Below are positions 1 to 13,900 of a DNA stretch of 64,000 nt, piece by piece. The notes under the pieces were generated by a model. The model was given only the letters and a program-made list of their open reading frames with translations, was not told the DNA's origin and ran no database searches. Source of the DNA: Nymphaea colorata (lineage: Eukaryota; Streptophyta; Magnoliopsida; Nymphaeales; Nymphaeaceae); the NCBI RefSeq assembly GCF_008831285.2, contig NC_045150.1:16861362-16925361 (forward strand), written 5' to 3'. The number at the start of each line of letters is the position of its first letter. Position 1 is the first letter of the stretch. The position numbers and the translations under genes are program-made.

Positions 1-108
1 GATCAACAAAAGCGGCAACAGATTTGCCGACAATAGTTTTGCCTTGAGCGTTATCTTCAATATTTCCATAGAATTATTTGGAGCCTATGGAAGCTATGAA
101 ACATATGT

Positions 109-537
109 ATGATAGAGGGCCAGAAAATTTCAATCAATGGGGCAGGAAAAGAAAATTGGAAATTGTGCTCTGACATCTTTGCAGCTAATATAAAGGATAT
201 GAAGGAATACCTTCAAACATGCATTACTTGGCTAAAATCAAGGATATTTTCAGCAGACTGGCTGACCAGTGTAAATGGAGAGCTAAGTGCTCAATTTGTG
301 TATGCTAAAAGAGGATCAAAGATGTGTGTCATCTATACAATTGACGGAGGTGAATGTCATAGGAAGATTTACCCGATGGTTAGAGACCTAAGAGAGCTGG
401 AGGTTCTAGATCTTACTCTTGAATCTTATTTAGTTAAAGACTTTGCAAATCAAAAGGGTTGGACTAGTAGGGATGTCAATATAACTGTTTTGGATCGGAT
501 ATCCGACCAAACCATTCTGAAAAAAAAAATCAGATAG
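109..537 (+). CDS. Unassigned ORF, possible gene fragment
   Basis: An open frame of 142 residues with ordinary, non-repetitive amino-acid composition and no family motif I recognise. It is mostly hydrophilic, with no clear signal peptide or membrane span. It ends in a lysine-rich tail encoded by an A-run just before the stop, which looks like read-through into non-coding sequence. The frame upstream of the ATG is closed by a stop, and the ATG sits close to the left window edge. It could be the last exon of a gene starting outside the window, a decayed fragment, or chance. I assign no function. Confidence 0.25.
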   Translation: MIEGQKISINGAGKENWKLCSDIFAANIKDMKEYLQTCITWLKSRIFSADWLTSVNGELSAQFVYAKRGSKMCVIYTIDGGECHRKIYPMVRDLRELEVLDLTLESYLVKDFANQKGWTSRDVNITVLDRISDQTILKKKIR

Positions 538-900
538 GGAAAAAACTTTAAATCAATAAAATTCGGATTTAAGAAATGACATGTAACTGGATTCAGATTC
601 AGATATACATAAATATCCTATCAGATTTTAGTTCAGATTCAGATCAATTTTTTTTTTAAATAAATATCTTATATCCAATGCCCTTACATTTTGAAAATAA
701 GCTAAATTTGGTTCTAAATTTGGACGTGGATTCAGATATGAATGTAAAATTCGAATTAAGATCAAATTCAGCTTGTAAGATCGGATTTTAGATTCTGATT
801 CATATGACTTTTTTTATTCATATTAAATTCTGAATATGTGAATATCCCAAAATGTAGACACGATGAAGGTATATCCGATTCTATTCCAATCCATTGGCAC
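538..900. repeat. AT-rich repeat with GATTCAGAT-type motifs
   Basis: Non-coding, AT-rich DNA in which short words such as GATTCAGATTCAGATAT and TCGGATTT recur in slightly changed form. Similar text (TCGGATTT, GGATCTGTATATTGAATCAG) recurs at about 26220-26410, which suggests a dispersed repeat family. No coding potential is seen. Confidence 0.4.
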
Positions 901-1140
901 CTTATGGACTAAGTGTTTGAAAGTGAACTTAAAAGGAAGAGGGATGTTGAGGGCAGATGTGGTGCCTATGAATAAGTGTGCTAACTTTGACAGTTTTCAC
1001 AACCCTTGAAGTAAAGCATGCCAAAGAAAAAACTTTTAATTTCTTAATAGTAAAAATTAAAGTCGTTAACATTTTAGGAGTAAACAAATTATAACTATTT
1101 ACATGGTACCAAGAAATAAACATAAAATTATTGACATTTT

Positions 1141-1440
1141 AGTGTATGTTCAATTTCAAGGCTGGACATCGGGCCCACCCATTTTAACAGCCCAGGCTCA
1201 AGCCCAACCATCATGGGTCAGGCTTAGGTAAGGCACAACCCAGTCCGATCAGCCCAATTCAAATTTAACAAAAAAATAAAATACTTATGTTTTATATACA
1301 AATAAAAAATATGCTATAAACAAATAAATAATTATTTGACTGAGTCAAACCTAGCCCAACCCAAAACCCATTTTTACAGCACGAGCCCAACTCAGGCGGA
1401 GGGCCCAAAAGCTAAGCAGTTTGGGCCCAGTGCGGAGTCT
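1141..1440. repeat. GCCCA-rich dispersed repeat
   Basis: About 300 bp with many copies of GCCCA/GGCCCA/AGCCCAAC, interrupted by an AT-rich middle part. This is typical of common plant dispersed repeats. No ORF or clear terminal repeats are visible. A short AT microsatellite follows at 1478-1494. Confidence 0.35.
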
Positions 1441-2000
1441 TATTCAAATTTGCGTGCATAACATACCAAGCTAAATTATATATATATATATATACTAAAA
1501 AATGTGTCTGGTGTGAAGTTAATGGCTGCAGTGTCGATGAGTTTTGAAATTGTTGTTTTAAGGCTTGATTGTCTGAGCTGCTCTCGTCATATTTTTTGGA
1601 GACTTGTACACATTCATATTTCTAAAAGTTTCATAAACAAAATGTGTATTATTGAGAAATTCATAGTTCAAAAAGATTTCATCCACAGAAGAGATCCTCA
1701 CACCTTGGGGATATCTTTTGTTCCACATAAATATTTTAAAATCTTGGAGAGACAACAGTGCATATTAAAGGGCGCCATACTGTCGAAGGTGTCCGTCTTT
1801 TGCACCAAAATAGAACTATCTGATTGAATCAACAAAACAACAACATCGCCTCGGTCAGTTCCCCCCATCACACAGAACAGGTCCTGGTAACTCCCGCTGG
1901 CGGTGGAGCTCCAAATTTTCGTCTCCTTCTTCCTCCTTGCCTTCTCCTTGAGTTTCTTAATGGATGTGCAGTAATGGGTTCTCTCTGACAATCACAAAAA
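1441..2000. other. Upstream region of the DUF1292/DUF3727 gene
   Basis: No convincing gene here; short ORFs on both strands overlap in conflicting frames. The last 150 bp become C/T-rich, as is usual in plant 5' leader regions, and lead to the ATG at 2001. No clear TATA box was found at a suitable distance. Confidence 0.35.
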
Positions 2001-5000
2001 ATGTTTGCTGCGACGCCCTATTCCACTACTTGGCTTCGCCCCTGCACCCGTTTGGGTCGCCCGTTCCGCAGGGTCTCTCGATTAGAACCGCTCATCTCCA
2101 CCTTCCCTTCCTGCAAACAGAAAGGCGGTACCCCTTCTTCTTCTTCTTCTTCTTCTTCATCATCATCTTCTTCTTCATCGAAGAAGAAAAGGACCAGTAA
2201 CAATGGAGGCAGCGGTGTTAAGAGGAAGCCTCTTCCAGCTAAGACCACCGCCCTTGTTCCCGTTCCACTGGACGACAGAACCGATGACGAAGCTTCTCCT
2301 TCGAATTCAACCGATCCACGTCCCTTACATCCCCTTCCGAAGCCTCCTGCTGGCTTTATCCTTGACGCCAACGGAAGGGTCGTTATGGCCTCGTCCAGGA
2401 GGATAGTTACCATTGTATGTACCCTCCTCCTTTAGGCTTCTTCACTATATTCTCATATCTATAGATGCCAACAAGAATGCCTATTAATAATTTGTTGCCA
2501 TACTCAAAATCTTGTCTTAAACACGATGTCTTGATTTGTGTTCTCCGATAGATGATATGTGTATGGTGGACCTTGTCTGTCTTCTATCCATTCCTTGTTT
2601 AAAAGTGTATTCTTGCTTTTGCAGGTTGATTCTGCAAATAATCAACCTTTAGAATGTGTTGTGAGAAGAGTCTTCTACAGCTCAAAAGGGGACGAATGTA
2701 TGCTGTTGTGTCCTGTTGATACGTAGGTGAAAAACCGTTGTAATTAGTAAAAGATAATTTTCTGTCTCATGCATCTAATTGTGGTGATTTTTGTGCTTGC
2801 AGTCCAGTGCAGATACTGAAAAGCACAAATTTTGACGGCTGGGCAGCAGTATGTCCCTTTTACCATTATTTACATTGAATGAGCTTCTATCAAATGCACT
2901 TGCTTCTTTATTAGAACTTAGAAGTTCCTCTTGCTAAACTTTTCTCCCCTAACGTGCACGGGCTTTTCCCATATTTTGCAACCCAATGTAAGGTATCTGA
3001 TAATTTTTCCGGATGAAGGGTCAGGTGTGCAATCACTTGTTGTGTATCCTGTTTACTGGATTATTTGGGCTGTGAAATTGCGCTAATAGCTGGACTATGT
3101 AGAATTTTTCTTTCAATATTAGTGTTATAAAAAAAATTCTGCATCTTTGATACATTCAGTTGCTTTTAAATTTCCCCTTATTGGGCCTGTGAAAAAAAAT
3201 CATTTTTTTCAAGTTAACTTCATCAGAAAACAAGAAAAAAAGAAGCAACATGGATGCATTACCTTTACCAAGAGGAGGTAAAAACAACATTGGAGGCAAA
3301 TGTTCAAAATATTTGCTTGTATGGGAATGAAAATTCCTTACTGAGGTGCCTGATAAACTAGAAGTTACTGGGATGATTATATTAAGTATGTAATGCTAGT
3401 ATAGTAGTATCATATTTTGGTGTCGATGAACGTTTGACAACATATTTTTATTTACATGTCCCGGAGGAAATATTGCACGAGGTCTATTCATCAACGTTAT
3501 ATCTTATATCTATGCTCACAGTTGTGCAGTACCTATGGAATACGTACTCATGTAATTATGCAGTGTGTTTTTCGAAGAATCGAGTGGGTTATTGATATGG
3601 AACTCCTTATTGCTTGAGCAAATATAATATTATCCCAAGCTCTGCTATTGCTATCCGTTCTTCCTCTTGTCTTTTATCCTTTTTTATGCTTTTGGAGGGA
3701 GAAAAATCAAATGTCATACTGCACCATCCATTTCAGTAAAAGCACCAGCTGCTATGCGATTCAAAAGTTCTTTTTGAGACTGGGAGATTCCAACTGGCTT
3801 TTTTGCATTAATTATTGGTCAAGTTACAATATGTCTTATACTTCTTGATGTTCATAGAGGTAGTAGACCTTTTCAGTTGTCAACCATAAGTGGTGCAACA
3901 TCATATTCCATCTTGTATGATACCTTTTGATGGAGACAGACCATTCACAGAGCACTATGCTTGTCTGGTATTGAACATGGCTGCTGCATCCAGCATAGGT
4001 GAGAACGGTATTTGTTCTATTCAAGAAAGGAAGAAAAAAAAGGGGACCTTCTTCCCTCTAGTTTCAGAGAGCTGGAGGCATCAGAGTGCATGAGAGATGG
4101 AAGAGATGCTTTGGTTATTTATTGTCCATTCTTCTGTTGCCGCATTGCTCTCTTGCTGTTTATGGAGTTTAGTGTATTTCAGATGTGTTTCCTTTAAAAT
4201 AGTCACTTACTATTCTTTTTGGGAAATTGGATGGTTGTTTAAATGCAGTCAGTTCTTTTGCAGCTAAATGACAATGAAATTGATGAAATTATCCCTGCTG
4301 CTGCTTATGCTCTTGCCAAGATTCATATGCACCTGGTTTTGAGTGGGTAATAGTTTATTTTTGTTTTTATTTTTATTTTTGTTTTTGTTTTTATTTTTAT
4401 TATTGAGAGTTCGTTGGGTTTGTAAGTTTACTCTAAATGACATGACCTTCTTTAGCAAACATTAGTGTGTGATCTCACATGAAGACATGTCTTGGGACGT
4501 CCATTATCCAAGCTCCATTCTGCTATGCTTGTTTAGCTCTACCTCATTGACTTGGTATCAGGTGGATGAACATAGCCAAGCGTCTGAAGTGTGTCTCTTC
4601 CACTGAAACTTTAATTAGGCCAAAAATGTTCAATGCTGTATTTCTCAGAACTTTGTAAATGAGCTTGCTCTCATGATAGAGTTTATGCAATGAAAGAGCA
4701 TGCCTAGGAAAAGTACTTTAGGACTTTTCAATGAAAATGACATTTTCTCTTATATTCTTTTCTTATAAAGGAAAGTGTGCACCATTTGGTTATATATATA
4801 CCTCAATTTTTATGTCTTTTGTCGTTATGATTCAAAGCCAAGGTCCCTTTTACCATGAACTCATTATGTAAAGATGTTTTGGCTACTGTGGGGATGCTTC
4901 AGACATGGGGATCAAATGAGATGGATGGATGGTTAGGTTGCAATATAATAACTGAAGGATCTGGAGTTGGATCCCCGGGGGGCTGGGGGGCGGGGGTGAG

Positions 5001-7852
5001 GGGGGGGGGGGGGTGGTGGCTGTCCCTGAGCTTGCCTGCCAAACAAAAAAGGTTCATTTTTCAAGAAATAATAGTCTCATCAAAATTTCTGATGTCTAAT
5101 CTAATAAAAGATGTCTGTTGTGGGTATTTTTATAGTTATGGAGTTTTAGAACAGTTTGTATAATCTTGTTTGATTTATTATTTTTGTATGATCAGATTTT
5201 GCTATACTGCCAGAGGAGGATTTTGTTACTCTGAGGAAGATATACTTGAATTTCGAACAGGTAATGCTTTCTTTACTACATTGGTTATAGATCTGGTCAT
5301 ATTTGTTGATTGTGCAAACCTACATCTAGTGTTTCAAGTCCCTAAAGGGCTGCACATGATCTAGACATTTGTATGCACCCCTTACATATTTATGGCATAA
5401 GCTAGTACTGAAAATACAACAATTGTCATCGTTTAGTATTATCTCTGTTCGGCAATTTGTTTTTGTCTCTGGCAACTGTGATCTGTCTCTCTTATGCTAT
5501 TAATCCAAGTAAAATTCCCGTGTCAAATATAATGCCATTATCTATTTGGTGGAGTCTTTTATCCTTTCCCTGTCTGAACCCAGATCTGGGAAAAGCCCTG
5601 TTAGGTCCACACTGGATGTCTGGGTAATCTTAGTTGATTAGAAAACTAGCTTAATGTTTTCCTTATAGTTCATTTTATCTTGTGTGTTATTTTTTCTTCA
5701 TTTGGAAATAAAGGAAATAGGCTATCATGTAGCTGATACTGTAATCTCCCAAGAAATTCCCAAGAATGATTGTGTTTGAATTCTTTTCTAAATACTTACG
5801 GCAGCACATCAAACCTGGGTCAAATCATATCCAATTGTTTTCTTTTTCTTGTTAATGTTAAGAGCCATTCTGAATATATTGGTGTCAGCATGGAAGTTTG
5901 TGCCATGTAGAGCAGCTTCCTCTTTTTCCTGGCTGAATACTACCTTTCATATAGCATCAACTAAGTGGTTCGTATCATGCAGATGATGGTGAGGAAATAG
6001 ATGGACTGCCTCCAGAAGGCATAGAAATCACGTGCTTTCACCAGGTAAGCTTACTGAGAATGAGTAAACCTAGTTAACTGGATTTTAAAAATGTTGCAAC
6101 TTTGCAATTTGTTTTTGGTGCTTCATGAGAGTAGAGTGGGACCGCAAATTATTTTTTAACTATGAGACACAAGAGGTTACGTAACCTCTGTTTGATGCAT
6201 TGCTGATATATCCTGACTACATAAATATATATCTGCTATGTGTATGTGTGTGTTTAAGTTTGACGTGTGCGTTTGTAGTGGACAGTGGACAAAGATCCAA
6301 CTTCTCTATGGACAGGATAAAGTAAGATCATACTTGTCTTTGTGGGAGTAGTGGAGATGTCACTTTATTTGTTGAGCATCAGTTTAACAAATCTAGTTCT
6401 GGAAAGCCTGTGCCTTGGGATGGAAAGATGAGTGGGATAAACATGTGACTTGTGAAGTTGGCTGAATTGGCATAGAATAACAGTTATGACTGAGTATTGG
6501 CATGCTGTGGAATGCCTTGCCCATTGCACTTCTAAAGCCTCGTTTTTGTGGACCGCTGCCAAACGTTGAACCTGTTCCAACATCTCAAACTCGGATTGCA
6601 GGGATCACCCAAGTACTTCCTATCAACAGATACTCGATATATCAATATTGATTGGATTAGAGACCTGTTATTGAATTGCTCAATGCAGACAAGGATTCCA
6701 TTAATAAATGATCGTTGTGATTCACTGGAACAACTCGATGATTTCTTGGAAGTCGATGTCTGTTCATAGCTACTACCTTCCCACCATAGAATAGTTCGAT
6801 CAAATGCTTAATTTTTGTCCTAATTGATCTTGCTTCAACATTAGAAGTATCTGAGTAGATACTGTTACTTCCTCGAACCATACTAATGTAATATTACTTG
6901 ATCAGATCATTTAATTGTTTACTTCTCTTGGATTGGAAACTTTTCCATTTTAAAAAAGAAAAGTTGACCATGAGTTATTAATAAACTGACAATTGATTCT
7001 TCATGGATCGATGCCTTGAGCAGTTAATAAGGGTGGTTAGAAAATTGCAGCCTTACAAATAGGAAGTTGCCAAGGGTATACCATGAAGTTCCAAAGTTTG
7101 TACCTATGAACCATTTGCATTAATTACTACTACATCGCTCTTATTAATTAGTGTACCAACGTTTTGCTGGAACAAAAGATTCAGGATTGGACTGCTTTTA
7201 ATATTGATTACTAAAAAGCCTTTTCCCAGTCTTGAATTGTCAAAACAAGAACTTTATGTGAGTAGAAGCCGTAAAGGGATAATTAGGTATTTTTCTGATA
7301 GGATATAATAGTGGTTTTCCTTCTAGATATCATCATCTACATCCAGAAAGTCATATCATTTGGAAAAAGTTTCACAGTTTGGGAAGGGGTTTTTATTGAC
7401 CAAAAAGAAGGATCTATTAAATGTCGTCCCTGTATGGATAGATGAAGATCTTATTGTGCAAAGACCTATTACTGGCTAATTTGTTTCATGTTCTTGGTGT
7501 GATGGCTATGGGAAATGATTTGTCCTGCATATGATGATGGATAAGCTAATTTGAATTTATCTTTGGGGGTCTTGTCATAATTAGAGGTGTCCAATGTCCA
7601 ATTCAACAAGATTCCCATTTCCGTTTCCAGTAGACAGTTATCGAAGAAGAGGATTAGGTCGCAGGCTGACTGCATATTGGTTGGATAATCACAATGTTAT
7701 AAAGGATATAGGTCTGAAGAGTACTCTTTAAGTTCTTAAGAAACATATTCTTCTGTATATCCTAGAGTAATTTATAATTAGTCATTGAATGATTCAAAGA
7801 AACATGACAAATTGAATGAGGTGGATCAATTTTTTTATAGCCAAAGAGTGCA

Positions 7853-7905
<53 letters not shown>

Positions 7906-10900
7906 AAATACTTAGAAAATATATATCAACGGATCTTGCAGCAGTGTTTTTAAGACACCTATGAAAAGGTTTAAATATATGGACAACTGAGCAGCCCCCT
8001 AGACAGTCAAATATAAACATTAGTCGAATTTTCATGTAGAAAAACAAAAATACTACTAAGAACAACAATAAAAAGAAAAAATAGTTCATGCAGGAAGGTT
8101 GCCGGAGGTCGTTAGAGGTTGCCGGAAGTTGCTGGACGTCGCCGGAGGTTGCCTACAATTTTGTCAAGGCTCTGCGTTTTTGAAAGGAAATAAGAAAACA
8201 AAAAAAAACCCTAAATTTTGGATGAAAATGAACTCGATCAACATTGACCGAGTCTGTTTTTGGACAGATACGGACCTGGGTATGTTGACCGTACCCAGTA
8301 CCTGTTCACTTGTACCTGAGCCACACCCGACACTGTACCCGTATCCGTGTTGCACCCGACTGGTACAGGTACTCCACCAAAATTAAGGTACCTATGTTAC
8401 ATAGCATTTGAGATGTTGCAGAACACTGCTGCAAGAAACTCGGAATTTGATAGACATGAAGAAATGAAAGCATATGATCAGCCACAGCTCTGTGAACACA
8501 AAATAGCATGCTTTCTACATTTCTGAATATGAATATTTTTATTTGGAATGAGTTTTGAAATTATTCTAGCTTTTCACGCTTTGTAGCAGATGTGGCTTCT
8601 TACATCATGATAGGTCATTGTTGCCTAAGGCACTAGAAGTGGCCTTTAAAGGTTGTTGAATAGAATACAACTCAACCAAGTTGAGAAGTTCTCCTTTCTA
8701 CTGCTCAGTTAAAACATGATTCAAGAGGTTATTTGGCACTTCCGAGGAGCTCCATTTGCCTTTGCTTCTGTTTATGCCCCTAAAATTGTTCTTTCTTGTG
8801 GACCTGTTATCCTGTTGTACTTTGGACTAGTTGTTTGCTTTGAATTTCATTCCTCTCAAACTGTAATGTTGGTCTGATTCGAATTCTGCCTTAATAATTC
8901 AGACTTATTATTTATACATTTGGTACATGAGTGTGGTTATTCTTTTATTCTGAAATTTATGGTGCAATGGTTCTTCAGTCTATTTCCCTCAGCAGATACC
9001 ATCAGCTTGGGGTCTTCAGATTTTACTTACTGCATTTTGTTCATTTTGTTCTGCAGGACGGTGCACACTTTATGATCTACACCCCTTCTGATCCACTTCT
9101 TTTTGTTGCAGTGAAGGTATGTCAAACGTGTCTTGTGAAATGATCAATTTCGTTTTCTGGCAATAAGGAGTCGACCAGGATAAAGCCATTATTTGCCCCT
9201 TCTTAGAGTGATAAGCTCAGTAGTTTGGACTAGCTCTATACTGCCATTCCATGTGTATCACAGGTTTAATTCCAAGAGAACGATGTAAAGATTTGACTGG
9301 GTTATCCCAGGTGGGATTGTCAAGGCATGGGCTTTTGGTGCAGCTCTAACCCCTACCTTCCTGAAGACTGACATAACATGATCTAATGTGATTGGGTTCA
9401 GGCTCAGGTCTATATTCTGAACCCAAACCAGGGCCAATGTTGCGTTTGGGCCAATGTTGCTTAAGAGGTTCTATTCTTACATGTAAAATGTGGTAAATGG
9501 CTAGTTTTTTAAGATATGCATTCTCGAATCCAGGTTCTGGTGCAAAATTTTACGAGACCTGGAAGCAATTAATAATTGGGTTCTATTTTTCTTTTCCAGA
9601 CTCATATAAACATATCCAATTTGAGTTGGTATTAGGTAAAATTGACCCATTGACATCCCTACCTACAGGGACATAGATATTCTGATTTCCAATTGCCCCT
9701 GCTAATTTTGGGTGAAGCCCTGCAAAAGTTTTGTGGCTGTCCTTGTGATGGTTATTCTCTGGATGAAACTACTTTGTTCTTAAAGGCTTAAGCTACATGT
9801 GACACTGATAATCTTGACCTGTGCATGCAGGACCAAAATGGTTTACTGAAAATTGCGGAAGATGTAAGTATTTGGTATTTCATTTCTTTGTTCTTTTATT
9901 CCCCTTCGTTTAGAATTAATTTGTTTGCCATCGCATCCCAAGTATGAAACAAAATTAAATAAAAGGTTTGTGTTGGAAAGTGTCACGACCTTAAGGTCTC
10001 TATCGTGGCATCATGGCAACAGTTAGTAGGCATCATGGGCTTAGTTAGTGTTCAGTTAAGCTGATTACAGTTATTCCAAGAAGTGGGTTGTTCCACATTT
10101 TTAGCGTGAGTTATCCCTGTTAGTGGGTCTGCCACGATCCATGGTTTGAGGCTTCCACTTCTGCTAGAGAAGTTATAAGGCCCTTAGTTGTTAATGGAAT
10201 GATATGCTTTTCATCTCAATTCTTTCTCTCCTCTTTCGTCTCCTCCCTCCTAGTCTGCTCTCTCTCTTCATCAAGACTCTGTTTACAACCAGACTGTAAC
10301 AAGTGGTATCAGAGACAGCACGATGGCTACACGCTCCAAAGCCACGAACAACAAATCGTCAGACGAACTTGTCCAAAAGCTGGAGTCCTCCATGGCCGAC
10401 TTTCGCCAAGAAGTCAATCTTCGCCTTCAGGAATCTTGGCAGCGAATGGAACAATATTTTCAACATGCTGACCAGAGGTTCACCGAGTTACAAGAAACAA
10501 TTGCTTCCGGTACTATTGCTGGTAAGGACTCTGATAATAGAGGGCTTTTAGGTGCCCCACCTCCCAACCACACCACGACGGCAGCAACAACTTCCATCAC
10601 TGCGGCATCCTCTGCTCCGTCCACCACAGCACAAACCACCATACCAACTATGGTCCGGCGTTCAGGTGATATCCCATTACGCCTCAATTTTCCCGAGTTC
10701 ACTCCTACTAATCCCCGGTATTGGATTCGTAAATGTGAGCAATACCTTGACGTTAATGACATTGACAAACACCGCAGAGTAAAGCTACCTGACTCCATCT
10801 CAACGAAGAAGGCGACACTTGGCTATACAATGAACTGCTCCAACACAATGACCTCACCTGGGCTCAATGCGTGGACAGATTGTGCGAACGCTTTGGCGTT

Positions 10901-13900
10901 CAAGATACTGACAGCGTGATTGCCGAATTCAACCACCTCAAACAAATAGGAACTGTCGCGGATTACATCAAGCGATTCAAGGACTTAAAAGGACATGTGT
11001 TATGTGAAAGTGTCACCCTATCCGATAAGTACTTCATTTCCTATTTTATTGGCGGACTAACCGACTCGCTTCAGTCCCTCGTCCAGGCTCACGCCCCCCT
11101 CACGATTCGGGAGGCCATGGCAAAGGCCAAGTTTCACGAAGCCGCCTTACAAAGCACCAACCATTTCGTAGCCTGCCGCCGCCCAATTTAATTTTGGAGG
11201 AACGAAACCCCCACGGGAACCACAGCCAATCAAGAAGTTTCCCACATGCTACCGCTGCGGCGCCCCCTGGTTTCGAGGACACTCTTGCAGACCCCGTCCA
11301 ACTAGTGAAGCTCATGTCTTGGACGAACCAAGTTCTGATGATGGCAAAGTCGGGGACGACAACCCAGTCCCAGCCTAGGATGAGCAACTTGTGGAACTTT
11401 CCATGCACGCCATTAATGGGAGTACCGGTAGCGGCACCCTGAAATTGAGAGGGCACATCCATCACAAGCCGGCCTTAATTCTATTAGATACAGGGAGTAC
11501 CGCAACTTTTATTAATTCCAAGTTGGTTGATGCTCTTCACTTAGAAGTCTTGGACTGTCCGGAAATGACCATTGCACTAGCCAATGGCACCAGAGTCGTG
11601 TGTTCCAAAACTTGTCCTAACTTGAACTGGGAGATGTGTGGCAGTCACTTCCGATGTGATTTTCGCATTCTTGATCTTGGTACTTACGACATTGTCCTTG
11701 GTATTGACTGGATGCAGGAGGTGAACCCTATAACTTTCGACTTTGTACAAGTCCAGGCAACCATTAAGAAGAACAGAAATGAGGTCATTCTTAAGGGCCA
11801 TCGTGGTGACTCGAAACAATTGGAGGAGCTAAGTTGTCTGATAGCTGGTTGTCCTCCCAAAAACATCAACATCTAGCATGTCGAGCACGTGGCCTGGGTA
11901 TTCGAGGTGGATGATGGCAACATGCTGGCAGCACTTCCAAAGTCGACTTCAATTGCAGTTCATACTTACGGAGGATTAGATCTCCCCATGGAATTCCGAG
12001 AAAGGCTGCATCTCTTCCTCCGCTCCTTCGCCAACATGTTTGAAGAGCCCCATCAACTCCCACCTCAGCGTTTTCATGACCACAGGATCACACTAGTCCC
12101 GGGAACCTCACCAGTAGCCGTCCGCCCATATCCTACCCCTACCACCAAATACGGAAAATAGAGGTCCAAGTGCAACACCTCCTGGATGCTGGGTTTATCT
12201 GTCACAGTCATAGTCCCTTCGCCTCGCCCGTCTTGCTCGTTAAAAAGAAGGATGGTAGTTGGCGAATGTGTGTGGATTACCGTCAACTCAACAGTCGGAC
12301 CATCAAAAATCGATATCTGATTCCCGTCATAGACGACCTTCTTGATGAACTACCTGGCGCAAAGGTATTTTCCAAGCTCGACTTACGGGCTGGGTACCAC
12401 CAAATTCGTATGGAGGAGGAGGACGTTCCTAAGACGGCATTCCAGACACACCAAGGCCATTACGAGTTTCGGGTGCTACCTTTTGGTCTTACTAATGCCC
12501 CAGCCACTTTTCAGTCCTTAATGAATCAGGTTTTGGCTCCATTCTTACGTCAATTTGTTCTGGTATTTTTTGACGACATATTAATCTACAGCAGCGATTT
12601 GGCCTTGCACATTGAGCACCTTTCGATGGTGCTAGAGCTACTACGGCGTGAACAATTCTACCTCAAGTTATCCAAATGCGAATTTGGCATGGCGTAAATC
12701 GATTACCTGGGACACGTCATATCGGGAGAACGAGTCAGCACCGACCCAAAGAAAGTTGAGGCCATGTTCAGTTGGCCTACACCCAAAACTGTAAGAGAAT
12801 TGCGGGGCTTCCTCGGCTTAACCGGTTACTACCGAAAGTTCATATGGAATTATGGCGTGGTGGTGCAACCCCTGACCCAGCTCCTCAAAAAGGATGCCTT
12901 TTGCTGGTCTCCAGACGCGGATGAGGCTTTCACAAATCTTAAGCACCTCCTATCGACCTCTCCCATCCTTGCATACCCTGACTTTAATAGTGAGTTTGTG
13001 TTGGAGACAGATGCATCAGAGCGGGGCATCGGGGCAGTCTTAACTCAAAACGAGCGTCCAATCGCATACATGAGCGAAGCATTAGGCCCTCGTAATGCCG
13101 GCTTAGCTACCTACGAAAAGGAGTTGATGGCTGTTCTCTCCGCAGTGACGCGTTGGCGGCACTATTTGGAAGGAGCCCATTTCGTGATCAAGACGGACCA
13201 TCGCAGTTTACAATTCCTCTTGGATCATAAGGTTCATACAAACTTGCAACGAAAGTGTGTCTCTCGCTTAATGGGGTTGAATTTCTCTATCGCATATTGA
13301 AGGGGCTTCGATAACAAGGCAACCGATGCTCTATCGCGCTTCACGAAGGTAACCAAGGCCGAAATTCCAACTACAAACGAGGTGCGCGCTATTTCATCAG
13401 TCATTCCAGCCTGAAAGGCTTCGATTGAGAAAAGTTATCTTGGAGATACCAAGGCCACTCAAATCAAGGAGGAATTAGTAATTACTCCCGATGGCAGACC
13501 CAATTTCAAGTTGCAACAAGGTCTGCTGAGGTACAAGAGTCGTTTTTACATAGGCTGTTTTGGAAATCTTCGCCACGAAATCATTCAGCAATTACACGAC
13601 ATGGCAGTCAGAGGGCACTCGGGCAGGTTAGCAACTTACAAACGAATCAAAAGGCATTTTTATTGGCCTGGCCTCAAGAAGGAAGTTGATACCTACATTG
13701 CTAATTGTGACACATGTCAACGATGCAAATCAAAAAACGTTGCTAACCCCGGTTTACTTCAGCCCCTACCAATTCCAACAGGCAATTGGAAGGATATTGC
13801 GCTTGATTTCATTGAAGGATTGCCAAAATCGCATGGCAAAGATGTGATATTAGTGGTAGTGGATCGATTCTCTAAATACGGCCACTTCATTGCCATAGCG

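Noticed and set aside
1504-1991. Overlapping ORFs before the DUF1292/DUF3727 gene, one with ILKYLCGTKDIPK resembling a copia motif
   Set aside because: The match is short and isolated, and the frames conflict with each other; not enough to call an element.
2018-2413. 131-residue minus-strand ORF with a Glu/Asp run
   Set aside because: It is the complement of the polyserine exon; the plus frame splices cleanly into nine further exons.
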